From: Campylobacterales bacterium
GTDB lineage: Bacteria; Campylobacterota; Campylobacteria; Campylobacterales; Arcobacteraceae
Reading direction: 5' to 3'
Length of the DNA stretch: 12,206 bases
Assembly: GCA_027064245.1 (NCBI GenBank)
Contig: JAMOPZ010000202.1
Coordinates: 1 to 12,206 of the forward strand
Below, one piece after another: positions 1 through 7,265 of this stretch. The position numbers and the translations under genes were made by a program. Within the stretch, counting starts at the first letter, position 1, and the number at the start of each line of letters is the position of its first letter. The notes beneath the pieces were generated by a model. The model was given only the letters and a program-made list of their open reading frames with translations, searched no databases and was not told where the DNA came from.

Positions 1-405
1 TCTCAAAAAGTTACACTATTAGCTAGAGATATTGAACTAAAATGGAATATGGTATTATCTATTAAAAATGTATCATATTTGTATAATATGGTTAGTTTAA
101 ATTTTGATGCAGATATAGAAGATAATGTAGATGGTGATATAAAAGATATGATGTATACCCTTATAAAAACTATATGTTCTCATATTACAAATACAATCAA
201 TAGTCAAAAACAAGATAAATTAGTAGATCTAAAGTATATATTAGATGATGTTGAGGTTATTGATGGTAATAATATTAGTATTGTAAATTTATATAAATTT
301 ACTTTATTTATAGAATCAGAAGAGTTAAATATATTTATAGAGTTTGATAAACCTACATATAACTATATTAAGCAAATACAAATGTTAGGTGCTTTTTTTG
401 GATAA
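1..405 (+). CDS. Unrecognised protein, 3' portion only (5' end outside window)
   Basis: The reading frame is open from the first base of the window to a TAA stop, so this is the C-terminal 134 residues of a gene that begins upstream. An internal ATG at position 49 has no convincing ribosome binding site and is probably not the start. I do not recognise the family. The visible part is acidic and rich in Ile, Asp and Asn, without a transmembrane segment, Cys motif or catalytic signature. Residues 54-64 of the fragment (MMYTLIKTICS) could form an amphipathic helix. The C-terminus ends in a short hydrophobic patch, MLGAFFG. Its last codons overlap the start region of the downstream dehydrogenase gene, which suggests translational coupling and a shared transcript. 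Function is unknown. Confidence 0.7.
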   Translation, partial: SQKVTLLARDIELKWNMVLSIKNVSYLYNMVSLNFDADIEDNVDGDIKDMMYTLIKTICSHITNTINSQKQDKLVDLKYILDDVEVIDGNNISIVNLYKFTLFIESEELNIFIEFDKPTYNYIKQIQMLGAFFG

Positions 406-1054
406 AAAATATGCAATAGTTACAGGATATAGCAGTGGTATAGGAAAAGCTATTTGTGATCTTTTAAAGGAAAACAGTTATAAAATTATCTGTTTAAAAA
501 CTCGTTTAGAAGATACAAAAGCTTTAGAGATAGAGATTAAAGATATATTAAAACAGTGTGATATTAGTTTGCTTATTAATTGTGCAGGTATTGGTATATT
601 TCAACCACACGAAGAGATAAGTATAGAAAAAATAAAAGAACTTATAGATATAAATCTAACAGCTCCTATTGTACTTACAAAACTTTTATTAAGATCTTTA
701 AAAAAAACAAAAGGTACTATTATAAATATAAGTTCAATAGAAGCTACAAAACACTCAAAATTTTCAGCTTTATATACAGCTACAAAAAGTGGACTAAGAG
801 ATTTTAGTTTATGTTTATTTGAAGAGTTAAGAAAAGCAGATGTTAAAGTAGCATCAATAAATCCAGATATAACAAAAACAAATTTTTTTGATGATTTGCA
901 ATTTGAGCCATCATCACAAAAAGATAGTTATCTTGATCCATTTGATGTGGCACAAAATGTTTTAGTAATATTAAATAGTAATGGTACTATAACTGATCTT
1001 ACAATTAGGGCTCAAAAGTTTGCTATATCAAAAAAAAATAAAAATAAAAATTAA
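398..1054 (+). CDS. Short-chain dehydrogenase/reductase (SDR family, NAD(P)-dependent)
   Basis: Encodes about 218 residues with the classical SDR layout. The nucleotide-binding TGYSSGIG is at residues 9-16 and NCAG (for NNAG) at 61-64. NISS has the catalytic Ser near 113, and YTATK carries Tyr126 and Lys130. The protein should be a cytosolic Rossmann-fold oxidoreductase; the substrate cannot be read from sequence. Length is slightly short for classical SDRs (about 250), with a reduced C-terminal substrate lid and a Lys/Asn-rich tail. The frame has no ATG near the N-terminus. I prefer TTG at 398 because AGGTG lies 6 bases upstream; GTG at 389 is the alternative and adds three residues. Either way it overlaps the preceding gene. 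No hairpin terminator is visible after the stop. Confidence 0.88.
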   Translation: MDKKYAIVTGYSSGIGKAICDLLKENSYKIICLKTRLEDTKALEIEIKDILKQCDISLLINCAGIGIFQPHEEISIEKIKELIDINLTAPIVLTKLLLRSLKKTKGTIINISSIEATKHSKFSALYTATKSGLRDFSLCLFEELRKADVKVASINPDITKTNFFDDLQFEPSSQKDSYLDPFDVAQNVLVILNSNGTITDLTIRAQKFAISKKNKNKN

Positions 1055-1090
1055 TAGTGTGAATCATATATAAATTTAAATAAATATAGA

Positions 1091-1096
1091 TATAAT
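1091..1096 (+). promoter_or_regulatory. Candidate -10 box (TATAAT) upstream of hemE
   Basis: A perfect TATAAT lies in the 78-base gap between the dehydrogenase gene and hemE, about 37 bases before the hemE start. No -35 box is recognisable, which is usual in Campylobacterota, where AT periodicity replaces it. The whole gap is so AT-rich that a chance match is possible. Confidence 0.4.
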
Positions 1097-1132
1097 ATAT
1101 TCAAATATAACAATAAAAGAGGAAATAATAAT

Positions 1133-2164
1133 ATGGGAAAAATTTTTGTAGATGCTTGTATGGGAAAAGACACTCCTTATACACCTGTATGGATGATGAG
1201 ACAAGCTGGAAGATATTTACCAGAATATATGGCTGTAAGAGCCCAAGCTGGTAATTTTTTAAATCTTTGTCATGATCCAAAAAAAGCTTGTGAAGTTACA
1301 CTTCAACCTGTTGATATAGTAGGTGTTGATGCTGCAATATTATTTAGTGATATACTTGTAATTCCAGATGAGATGGGTATGGACTTATCTTTTGTAAAAG
1401 GTGAAGGTCCTAAATTTTCGGATCCTATAAAAACTCAAGAGGATTTAGATAGATTAATAGGAGCAGATGAAGCTGCTAGTAAATTAACTTATGTTTTTGA
1501 TACAATTAAACTTATAAAAGAGCAATTATCTGATGATAAAGCACTTATTGGTTTTACAGGAGCTCCATGGACACTAGCAACTTATATGATAGAAGGTCAA
1601 GGAACCAAAACATATAATATCTGTAAAAAAATGATGTATAGTAACCCAGAGCTTTTACATAAAATTTTAGCAAAAGTTACTGAAGTGGTAAAACTATATA
1701 TGGAAAAACAGATCCAAGCTGGTATTGATGTAGTTCAAATTTTTGATAGTTGGGCTAGTGCAATAGAGCCATCAAATTATGATGAATTTTCATGGAAATA
1801 TATGGTTGAAATTGCTGATTATTTAAAAGAAAAATATCCACATATTCCTATTATTATGTTTCCAAAAGGGGTACCTGCATTTTTAGATAAAGTATATGGT
1901 AACTTTGATGTATTTGGAGTAGATTGGGCAACACCTATGAGTCTTGCAAAAGAGAAATTAGGGGATAAATATGTACTTCAAGGGAATATGGAACCATGTA
2001 GACTTTATAGTAAAGAGCAAACTACAGCTTGTGTAGAGGATATTCAAAAGATTATGGGTGGTAAAAGACATATCTTTAATCTAGGGCATGGGATACTTCC
2101 TGATGTACCGGTTGAAAATGCTATCCATTTTGTGAAAGAAGCGCAAAGAGTAAGTGGAAAATAG
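1133..2164 (+). CDS. hemE: Uroporphyrinogen decarboxylase
   Basis: Catalyses removal of four acetate carboxyls from uroporphyrinogen III to give coproporphyrinogen III, a cytosolic step of heme synthesis needing no cofactor. At 343 residues it has the usual full length. The N-terminal signature RQAGRYLPEY carries the two substrate-binding arginines (Arg23, Arg27). FSDILV holds the key Asp73, the GAPWTLATYM segment holds Tyr151, and NLGHGILPD near the C-terminus holds His319. These correspond to the known active-site Arg, Asp, Tyr and His residues of the family. The ATG is preceded by AAGAGGA about 9 bases upstream. The final codons overlap the radical SAM gene by 11 bases, so the two are probably co-translated. 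Identification is secure. Confidence 0.98.
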   Translation: MGKIFVDACMGKDTPYTPVWMMRQAGRYLPEYMAVRAQAGNFLNLCHDPKKACEVTLQPVDIVGVDAAILFSDILVIPDEMGMDLSFVKGEGPKFSDPIKTQEDLDRLIGADEAASKLTYVFDTIKLIKEQLSDDKALIGFTGAPWTLATYMIEGQGTKTYNICKKMMYSNPELLHKILAKVTEVVKLYMEKQIQAGIDVVQIFDSWASAIEPSNYDEFSWKYMVEIADYLKEKYPHIPIIMFPKGVPAFLDKVYGNFDVFGVDWATPMSLAKEKLGDKYVLQGNMEPCRLYSKEQTTACVEDIQKIMGGKRHIFNLGHGILPDVPVENAIHFVKEAQRVSGK

Positions 2165-3074
2165 TATAATATTTGGACCCATACCATCAAGAAGATTTGG
2201 TATGAGTCTTGGGATTGATCTTTCTCCAAAAATAAAGCAGTGTAATTTTGACTGTCTTTATTGTGAGTTAGATGGTTCTAAAACAGTATCAAAACAGGAT
2301 AAAAATGATATCTTAAGTGTGCAAAATATTATAAAAAAATTAAAAGATGCTTTAAATGAACATAAAAATATAGATGTTATAACTTTTACTGCAAATGGAG
2401 AGCCAACTTTATATCCTTATCTTTCAATTTTAATTGATGAAGTAGATAAGATCAAAGGATCTAAAAAAACACTTATTTTAAGTAATGGTGCAAATATTTA
2501 TAAAAAAGATATTCAAGATACTTTATTAAAAATAGATATGGTTAAACTCTCTTTAGATTGTATAAGTAAAGAGTGTTTTAAAAAATTAGATAGAATAAAT
2601 AGCTCTATAGAGTGTCAAAAAATAGTTCCAGGTATGATAGAGTTTCAAAAAAAATTTAAAAATCAATTAATCTTAGAGATACTTTTTGTAAAAGATCTAA
2701 ATGATAAAGAGATAGAGTTAGAACTATTGTATCAAAATATTAAAAAGATATCACCAAATAGAGTAGATATAGGTACAATAGTAAGACCACCAGCATATGA
2801 TGTAAAGCCAGTGGATTATAACTTTTTAGAATATACAGCAAATAAATTTGAAAATCTACCAGTAGTTATAACACACTCAAATAAAATAAAAAATCTTCAA
2901 TCTTTTAATCAAGATGAAATTCAAACTTTATTAAAAAGACGACCACTTACTTATGAAGATATAGATAATACTTTTGATGCAGATTCTAAAAAGAGATTGT
3001 ATGATATGTTAGATCAAGGTAAGTTAAAAGCTATATTAAATAATAATATAACTTTTATAAAAACAGATATTTAA
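2154..3074 (+). CDS. Radical SAM protein of the COG0731 (Fe-S oxidoreductase) type, function unknown
   Basis: Encodes 306 residues. Near the N-terminus is the conserved FGPIPSRRFG block (7-16), then CNFDCLYC, in which Cys30, Cys34 and Cys37 form the CX3CX2C motif that holds the radical SAM [4Fe-4S] cluster. The TANGEPTLYP segment further on matches the family's SAM-binding GEP-type motif. The final 60 residues (RRPLTYEDID and after) look like a small helical, possibly winged-helix, tail. Archaeal relatives in COG0731 include the wyosine-forming TYW1 enzymes, but bacterial members have no settled substrate and none is assigned here. The start is GTG inside the hemE 3' end; the conserved block begins at residue 7, so a later start is unlikely. 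An AAGAG lies only 3 bases upstream, suggesting reliance on coupling to hemE. Confidence 0.88.
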   Translation: MENSIIFGPIPSRRFGMSLGIDLSPKIKQCNFDCLYCELDGSKTVSKQDKNDILSVQNIIKKLKDALNEHKNIDVITFTANGEPTLYPYLSILIDEVDKIKGSKKTLILSNGANIYKKDIQDTLLKIDMVKLSLDCISKECFKKLDRINSSIECQKIVPGMIEFQKKFKNQLILEILFVKDLNDKEIELELLYQNIKKISPNRVDIGTIVRPPAYDVKPVDYNFLEYTANKFENLPVVITHSNKIKNLQSFNQDEIQTLLKRRPLTYEDIDNTFDADSKKRLYDMLDQGKLKAILNNNITFIKTDI

Positions 3075-3076
3075 CA

Positions 3077-3634
3077 TTAACAAAAATCAGCCAAAAGACC
3101 AGCTTTTAGTTGGTTGTATTTCTCTTGACCTTTAAATTTTTTTACAAGATAAAGAGCAAAACACATAGCAGTTCCTGGTCCTTGAGAAGTTATAATATTG
3201 TTATCTTCAATCACTTTTTTATTATCTGTATAGTTTTGGTTTTTGATTTTTTCTTCAACAGATGGATAGCAAGTGAAATTTTCTTTTAAAACACCTGCAT
3301 TATCAAGTGCATATGGAGCTGCACAAATAGCACCTATTAGTTTATTTTCTTTATTCATCTTTTTTATAAGATTTTGTGTATAATCATCACCAGCTAAAAG
3401 GTCAGTACCACCCCAACCACCAGGAAGAAGTATCATATCTATATCATTTACAGTAATAGAAGATATATTTTGATCTGCTAATATGGTGATACCATTTGCA
3501 CCTTGTACTTGTAAATTATCATTTAAAGAAGCTACAATTACTTTTATATCTGCTCTTCTTAAAATATCTATTAAACTAACTGCTTCAATCTCCTCAAAAC
3601 CAGTTGCTAGAGGTATAAGTATTGTTGTTGCCAT
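3077..3634 (-). CDS. DJ-1/PfpI family protein (YajL/DJ-1 type)
   Basis: A 185-residue single-domain protein of the DJ-1 clade, full length for the family. The N-terminal FEEIEAV carries Glu17, equivalent to human DJ-1 Glu18. The nucleophile elbow GAICAAPYAL carries Cys104, equivalent to Cys106, the oxidation-sensitive residue. LLPGGWGG and SQGPGTAM are further family blocks. Members are linked to oxidative-stress protection, chaperone or glyoxalase-type activities; which applies here cannot be told. Older annotations call such proteins ThiJ, but no thiamine role is implied. AAGGAA lies about 6 bases upstream of the ATG. It is the only minus-strand gene of the window, is transcribed alone from its own promoter, and ends 2 bases from the convergent radical SAM stop. 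Confidence 0.94.
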   Translation of the reverse strand: MATTILIPLATGFEEIEAVSLIDILRRADIKVIVASLNDNLQVQGANGITILADQNISSITVNDIDMILLPGGWGGTDLLAGDDYTQNLIKKMNKENKLIGAICAAPYALDNAGVLKENFTCYPSVEEKIKNQNYTDNKKVIEDNNIITSQGPGTAMCFALYLVKKFKGQEKYNQLKAGLLADFC

Positions 3635-3660
3635 ATTGTTTCCTTGTGATTTTATTTAAA

Positions 3661-3669
3661 ATTATACCA
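3661..3669 (-). promoter_or_regulatory. Extended -10 promoter for the DJ-1 family gene
   Basis: Read on the minus strand this is TGGTATAAT: a perfect TATAAT preceded by TG one base away, the extended -10 pattern. It predicts a transcript start roughly 20 bases before the ATG, leaving space for the AAGGAA ribosome binding site. Confidence 0.6.
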
Positions 3670-3697
3670 TAAATTTATTAGTCATTAACTATTGTTT

Positions 3698-3706
3698 TGA
3701 TATTAT
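3698..3706 (+). promoter_or_regulatory. Candidate extended -10 promoter for the folD run
   Basis: TGATATTAT combines an extended TG with a 5-of-6 match to TATAAT. It predicts a leader of about 28 bases before the folD ATG, which carries AAAAAGGA 10 bases upstream of the start. A nearby TATAAA at 3711-3716 is a weaker alternative because it would leave almost no leader before the ribosome binding site. No -35 box is obvious. If correct, it drives the long downstream gene run and is back to back with the DJ-1 promoter. Confidence 0.45.
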
Positions 3707-3740
3707 AAGCTATAAATGTTTTAAAAAGGATATAAAGATT

Positions 3741-4589
3741 ATGACTATACTTGATGGGAAAGCATTATCAAAAAAAATTAGAGATAAAGTAAAAAACGAT
3801 GTAGAGACTCTACAACACAACAATATCACTCCGGGATTAGCTGTTATTTTAGTGGGAAATGATCCTGCAAGTTCAGCATATGTAAAGATGAAAAGTAAAG
3901 CTTGTAAAGAAGCCGGTATTTACAGTATTGTACATGAGATGCCAAGTAGTATAAATCAAGAAAATATTTTAGAGATTATTGATCTTATGAATAAAAATCA
4001 AAATATTGATGGTATTTTAGTGCAACTTCCATTGCCAGAGCATATTGATACAACAGTAATACTAGAGGCTATTGATCCTACAAAAGATGTAGATGGTTTT
4101 CACCCTTATAATGTAGGGCGAGTTGTAGCTGGGCTTGATAGTTTTATACCTGCAACACCTTATGGAGTTATGGAGCTTTTAAAAGAGTATGATATAGATC
4201 CAAAAGGGAAAGATGTATGTGTTGTAGGAGCTAGTAATATAGTAGGTAAACCTATGGCTACACTACTTTTAAATGCAAATGCTACAGTTGATATTTGTCA
4301 TATTTACACAAAAGATTTAAAAGAACACACTTTAAAAGCAGATATTATTTGTGTTGGAGTGGGAGTTGTAAATCTAATAAAAGAGGATATGGTAAAAGAT
4401 GATGTAATTATAATAGATATAGGGATAAATAGAATAGAAGATGGATCATTAGTAGGTGATGTAGATTTTAAAAATGTTTCATCAAAATGTTCTTATATCA
4501 CACCAGTTCCAGGAGGTGTAGGACCTATGACAATAGCTATGCTTTTAAAAAATACAATAAAATCAGCAAAAAATAGAAAAGGTATATAA
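3741..4589 (+). CDS. folD: Bifunctional methylene-tetrahydrofolate dehydrogenase / methenyl-tetrahydrofolate cyclohydrolase
   Basis: Interconverts 5,10-methylene-THF and 10-formyl-THF in two steps, supplying one-carbon units for purine and formyl-methionine synthesis; cytosolic, NADP-dependent. The 282-residue length is normal. The catalytic segment SSAYVKMKSKAC contains Tyr47 and Lys51. DGILVQLPLP contains Gln95 and TKDVDGFHP contains Asp118. GASNIVGKP (163-171) is the dinucleotide-binding loop, and PGGVGPMTIAML is the C-terminal signature. Most bacterial FolDs have GRS in the binding loop where this one has GAS, so NADP-phosphate recognition may differ; I believe this is seen in other Campylobacterota but could not check. 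It is the first gene of a compact run; the lepB start follows its stop by 2 bases. Confidence 0.97.
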   Translation: MTILDGKALSKKIRDKVKNDVETLQHNNITPGLAVILVGNDPASSAYVKMKSKACKEAGIYSIVHEMPSSINQENILEIIDLMNKNQNIDGILVQLPLPEHIDTTVILEAIDPTKDVDGFHPYNVGRVVAGLDSFIPATPYGVMELLKEYDIDPKGKDVCVVGASNIVGKPMATLLLNANATVDICHIYTKDLKEHTLKADIICVGVGVVNLIKEDMVKDDVIIIDIGINRIEDGSLVGDVDFKNVSSKCSYITPVPGGVGPMTIAMLLKNTIKSAKNRKGI

Positions 4590-4591
4590 AT

Positions 4592-5377
4592 ATGAATTTT
4601 CTTAAAAGATTTTATAATTGGAGTGGTACTTGGACAGGAACAGTAGTAATTGTACTAAGTATTATATTTTTTATAGCTCAAGCTTTTGTGATACCAAGTG
4701 GTAGTATGAAAAATACACTCTTAGTAGGTGATATGCTTTTTGTAAAAAAGTTTGCTTATGGGATACCAATACCTACAATTCCTTGGTTAGAGCTAAAAAT
4801 TTTACCAGATTTTCATGGTAATGGTCACCTAGTAGAGGGTACTAAACCAAAAAGAGGTGATATAGTAGTATTTAGATATCCACATAATCCAAAAATTCAT
4901 TATGTAAAAAGATGTGTTGCAAAAGATGGTGATATACTTTTTATAAAAGATAAATCTTTATATCTTCATCATCATGAAGGAAATGAATGGATAAAGAAAA
5001 ATTTTAAAGGGTATAAAACAGTAAAAATAGGAAAATATCTTTTTGTAAAAGATCCGTATATAAAAGAGCATCCAGGAATACATCATGATCCTAGTGTTAC
5101 AAAAGATAATTCTCCATATGAACCTATTTTTAATACACTACCTATTGAGGTACCAAAAGATCAATTTTTTATGATGGGTGACAACAGAGATCATAGCAAT
5201 GATAGTAGATTTTGGGGAACAGTTGAGTATAAATATATAGTAGGAACTCCATGGTTTATATATTTTTCATGGGATAAAACTAAAAAGATTAGATGGGATA
5301 GAGTGTTTCAAACACCAGCACAACTAGAAAGTAGTAAATATATAAAAGAGATAAAACATCAAAAAGGGATATATTAA
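4592..5377 (+). CDS. lepB: Signal peptidase I
   Basis: Inner-membrane protease that cleaves signal peptides from Sec- and Tat-exported proteins, with the catalytic domain on the periplasmic side. A single N-terminal transmembrane helix spans about residues 15-33. It is followed by PSGSM with the nucleophile Ser38, then HYVKRCVA with the general base Lys106 of the Ser/Lys dyad, then the GDNRDHSNDSR box near 197-206. The 261 residues include a beta-rich insertion between the Lys box and the GDNRD box. This is typical of Gram-negative forms. Only one N-terminal membrane helix is present, unlike E. coli, which has two. Its coding end shares one base with the rpiB start (TAATG), indicating coupled translation. 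Confidence 0.97.
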   Translation: MNFLKRFYNWSGTWTGTVVIVLSIIFFIAQAFVIPSGSMKNTLLVGDMLFVKKFAYGIPIPTIPWLELKILPDFHGNGHLVEGTKPKRGDIVVFRYPHNPKIHYVKRCVAKDGDILFIKDKSLYLHHHEGNEWIKKNFKGYKTVKIGKYLFVKDPYIKEHPGIHHDPSVTKDNSPYEPIFNTLPIEVPKDQFFMMGDNRDHSNDSRFWGTVEYKYIVGTPWFIYFSWDKTKKIRWDRVFQTPAQLESSKYIKEIKHQKGIY

Positions 5378-5826
5378 TGAAATATTTTATTGGTAGTGAT
5401 CATGCAGGGATTAACATAAAAGATTATGTAAAAGAGCTTTTTGAAAAAGCAGGTCATGAAGTGGAAGATTTAGGTCCATTTTCTAATGATAGGGTAGATT
5501 ATCCAGATTTTGCTGCTAAAGTTTGTAAAGAAGTTTTAGCAAATGATGGAACTAAAGGTATATTAATATGTGGAACAGGTTTAGGAATGAGTATGAGTGC
5601 AAATAAATTTGATGGTATTAGAGCTGCACTTTGCCATAACTCTTATAGTGCTGCAATGGCACGAGAACATAATGATGCAAATGTACTTTGCTTAGGGGAG
5701 AGAGTAAGTGGGTATGGAACTATAGAATCTATAGTAGATGCTTGGAATACACATGAATTTGCAGGTGGAAGACATGCAAATAGAGTTCAAAAAATAAATA
5801 ACCTTATGGGTAGTTGTAGGGTATAA
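5377..5826 (+). CDS. rpiB: Ribose-5-phosphate isomerase B
   Basis: Interconverts ribose 5-phosphate and ribulose 5-phosphate in the non-oxidative pentose phosphate pathway; cytosolic. The 149-residue protein is of standard RpiB/LacAB length. GSDHAG at 6-11 supplies Asp8 and His9, and CGTGLGMSMSANK supplies the catalytic Cys65 and the anion-binding glycines. CHNSYSAAMAREHNDANVL is the C-terminal family block with the substrate-binding His and Arg. The Cys supports a true isomerase of type B rather than a galactose-6-phosphate isomerase subunit. The ATG uses the last base of the lepB stop codon. A small membrane protein gene follows after 10 bases. Confidence 0.97.
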   Translation: MKYFIGSDHAGINIKDYVKELFEKAGHEVEDLGPFSNDRVDYPDFAAKVCKEVLANDGTKGILICGTGLGMSMSANKFDGIRAALCHNSYSAAMAREHNDANVLCLGERVSGYGTIESIVDAWNTHEFAGGRHANRVQKINNLMGSCRV

Positions 5827-5836
5827 AGGATATTTT

Positions 5837-6019
5837 ATGGTACGAAGTACACCACCGTCTGATTGGGTAGTTTATCTTGTAGTTTTAGGAGTAACAGCTG
5901 CTACATTATATGGAAAACATCTTATGGTAAAAGGTGATGAGCCTATAGAACAAGCTATAAAAGATGATACTAAAGAGATAGAAGATGCAGTTGAAAATAT
6001 AGAAGAAAAAATAAAATGA
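5837..6019 (+). CDS. Small single-span membrane protein with charged helical tail, unknown function
   Basis: A 60-residue protein that I do not recognise. Residues 10-25 (WVVYLVVLGVTAATLY) form one transmembrane helix. The last 30 residues are rich in Glu, Asp and Lys with a heptad-like pattern (IEQAIKDDTKEIEDAVENI), suggesting an amphipathic helix or short coiled coil, probably outside the membrane. A good ribosome binding site (AAAGGA, 6 bases before the ATG) and its placement between two real genes support translation. Its stop overlaps the next start as ATGA, so translation of the HD-domain protein is probably coupled to it. The charged tail could serve as a tether for that partner, but this is only inferred from gene position. 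Confidence 0.8.
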   Translation: MVRSTPPSDWVVYLVVLGVTAATLYGKHLMVKGDEPIEQAIKDDTKEIEDAVENIEEKIK

Positions 6020-7248
6020 TAAATCCAAAAATTATAGATTATATATTTAGCTCAGCATCAATCCAAAGATGGAATGACTATCCTAGAATGGTTGATCTAG
6101 TAGAGTTAGATAAACAAGCACATAAGTTTATTATAGCTTATTTTATAGCAAAACTTGAAGATGATATTAACTATACACATCTAATAGAAGCTGGAATTTT
6201 TGAATTTTTAAGAAGAGTAGTTGTAACTGATATTAGACCAGATGTATTTAGAAAAGCTTTGCAAAAAAAGAAAAAAGAGATAAATGCATGGGTAGTATCT
6301 AAGCTAGAAGATAGTTTAAAAGATATAGACCAAGGTAATTTTTTACAAAAATTTAAAGATTATTTAGAGGATGAAACTATCTATAAAAAAGAGAGATTTA
6401 TCCTTCAAGCAGCCTCTTATTTATCTACTAGATGGGAGTTTGGAATAGTTTATCAAACAAGTGCTTTTTTAAATGATATAGATGAGGTAAAAAAAGCAGT
6501 AGAAGAGGAGATTGAGGATTATTACGAGTTAATAGGGGTGCGAAAAATTGCATTAAATAAAAAATTAGCAAAGATAATTGACCTAAGTGGACGACTTAGA
6601 TTTCAAAAACGATGGGCTCAAACACCACGAATTCCTGAAACTTCTGTTTTAGGACATATGTTAACTGTTGCATTTTTTGGATATTTTTACTCTTTAGAGA
6701 TAAATGCATGTGAAAAACGGTTACAAAATAATTTTTTTGTTTCACTCTTTCATGATCTTCCAGAAGCTTTAACAAGAGATATAATAAGTCCTGTAAAATA
6801 TAGTGTAGATGAACTAGCTGAAATTATAGCTCAATTTGAGGTGAGTCAAATAGATGATAAAATTATGCCATATATCCCTTATAATCTTAAAAAAGAGTTT
6901 TCATATATTTTAGGACTTGATGAAAATAATATAAAAGATGAGTTTGCAAATAAGATTATATTAAATGGTAAAATAACAGAAGTTGATGATCTAAGAGGTT
7001 ATAATCTTGATAAATATAGTCCAATAGATGGTATTGCACTAAAACAGTGTGATAAGTTAAGTGCATTTATAGAAGCTTCACTTTCTATATCTCATGGTAT
7101 TAAAAGCAAAGAGTTAATAAATGGTAAAAAACAAATCTTAGATTCTTTAAAATCTGTAGATGATGTAGATTTTGCTAAAATAGCGCAAAATATAGATGAA
7201 GAGTTTTGTACAACAGGTACAACACAAATAAGAATGGAATTTGAATAA
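6016..7248 (+). CDS. HD-domain protein, YfbR-like (possible 5'-deoxynucleotidase) with long N-terminal extension
   Basis: A 410-residue protein whose middle part matches the YfbR pattern of metal-dependent HD phosphohydrolases. Arg199-Trp200 (the RW that in YfbR favours deoxyribose) is followed by GHM with His214. FHDLPEALTRD carries His246, Asp247, Glu250 and Asp255. SPVKY and a later Asp346 in KQCDKLSAFIEA complete the set. E. coli YfbR is about 199 residues and hydrolyses deoxynucleoside 5'-monophosphates; substrate here is inferred. Residues 1-190 are a helical region I do not recognise, with many Lys and Glu and no Cys or membrane span. A poor ribosome binding site and the ATGA overlap suggest translation depends on the small membrane protein gene upstream. 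Confidence 0.87.
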   Translation: MINPKIIDYIFSSASIQRWNDYPRMVDLVELDKQAHKFIIAYFIAKLEDDINYTHLIEAGIFEFLRRVVVTDIRPDVFRKALQKKKKEINAWVVSKLEDSLKDIDQGNFLQKFKDYLEDETIYKKERFILQAASYLSTRWEFGIVYQTSAFLNDIDEVKKAVEEEIEDYYELIGVRKIALNKKLAKIIDLSGRLRFQKRWAQTPRIPETSVLGHMLTVAFFGYFYSLEINACEKRLQNNFFVSLFHDLPEALTRDIISPVKYSVDELAEIIAQFEVSQIDDKIMPYIPYNLKKEFSYILGLDENNIKDEFANKIILNGKITEVDDLRGYNLDKYSPIDGIALKQCDKLSAFIEASLSISHGIKSKELINGKKQILDSLKSVDDVDFAKIAQNIDEEFCTTGTTQIRMEFE

Positions 7249-7265
7249 TAAAAAAGGAATGGTAA

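Noticed and set aside
580..807. Open frame of 75 codons within the SDR gene, plus strand
   Set aside because: It lies wholly inside the SDR gene in another frame and encodes a Lys/Tyr-rich low-complexity peptide, as expected from AT-rich shadow frames.
1028..1052. A-rich low-complexity end of the SDR gene as a frameshift or poly-A slippage site
   Set aside because: The frame stays open to a stop just after the tract and the SDR fold is complete without the tail, so there is no sign of a broken gene.
2044..2229. Minus-strand open frame across the hemE/radical SAM junction
   Set aside because: It is antisense to two well-supported genes, with no family match or ribosome binding site of note.
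3093..3107. Hairpin AAAAG/CTTTT as an intrinsic terminator
   Set aside because: The stem is only five base pairs, mostly A-T, lies within coding sequence and has no following T run on either strand.
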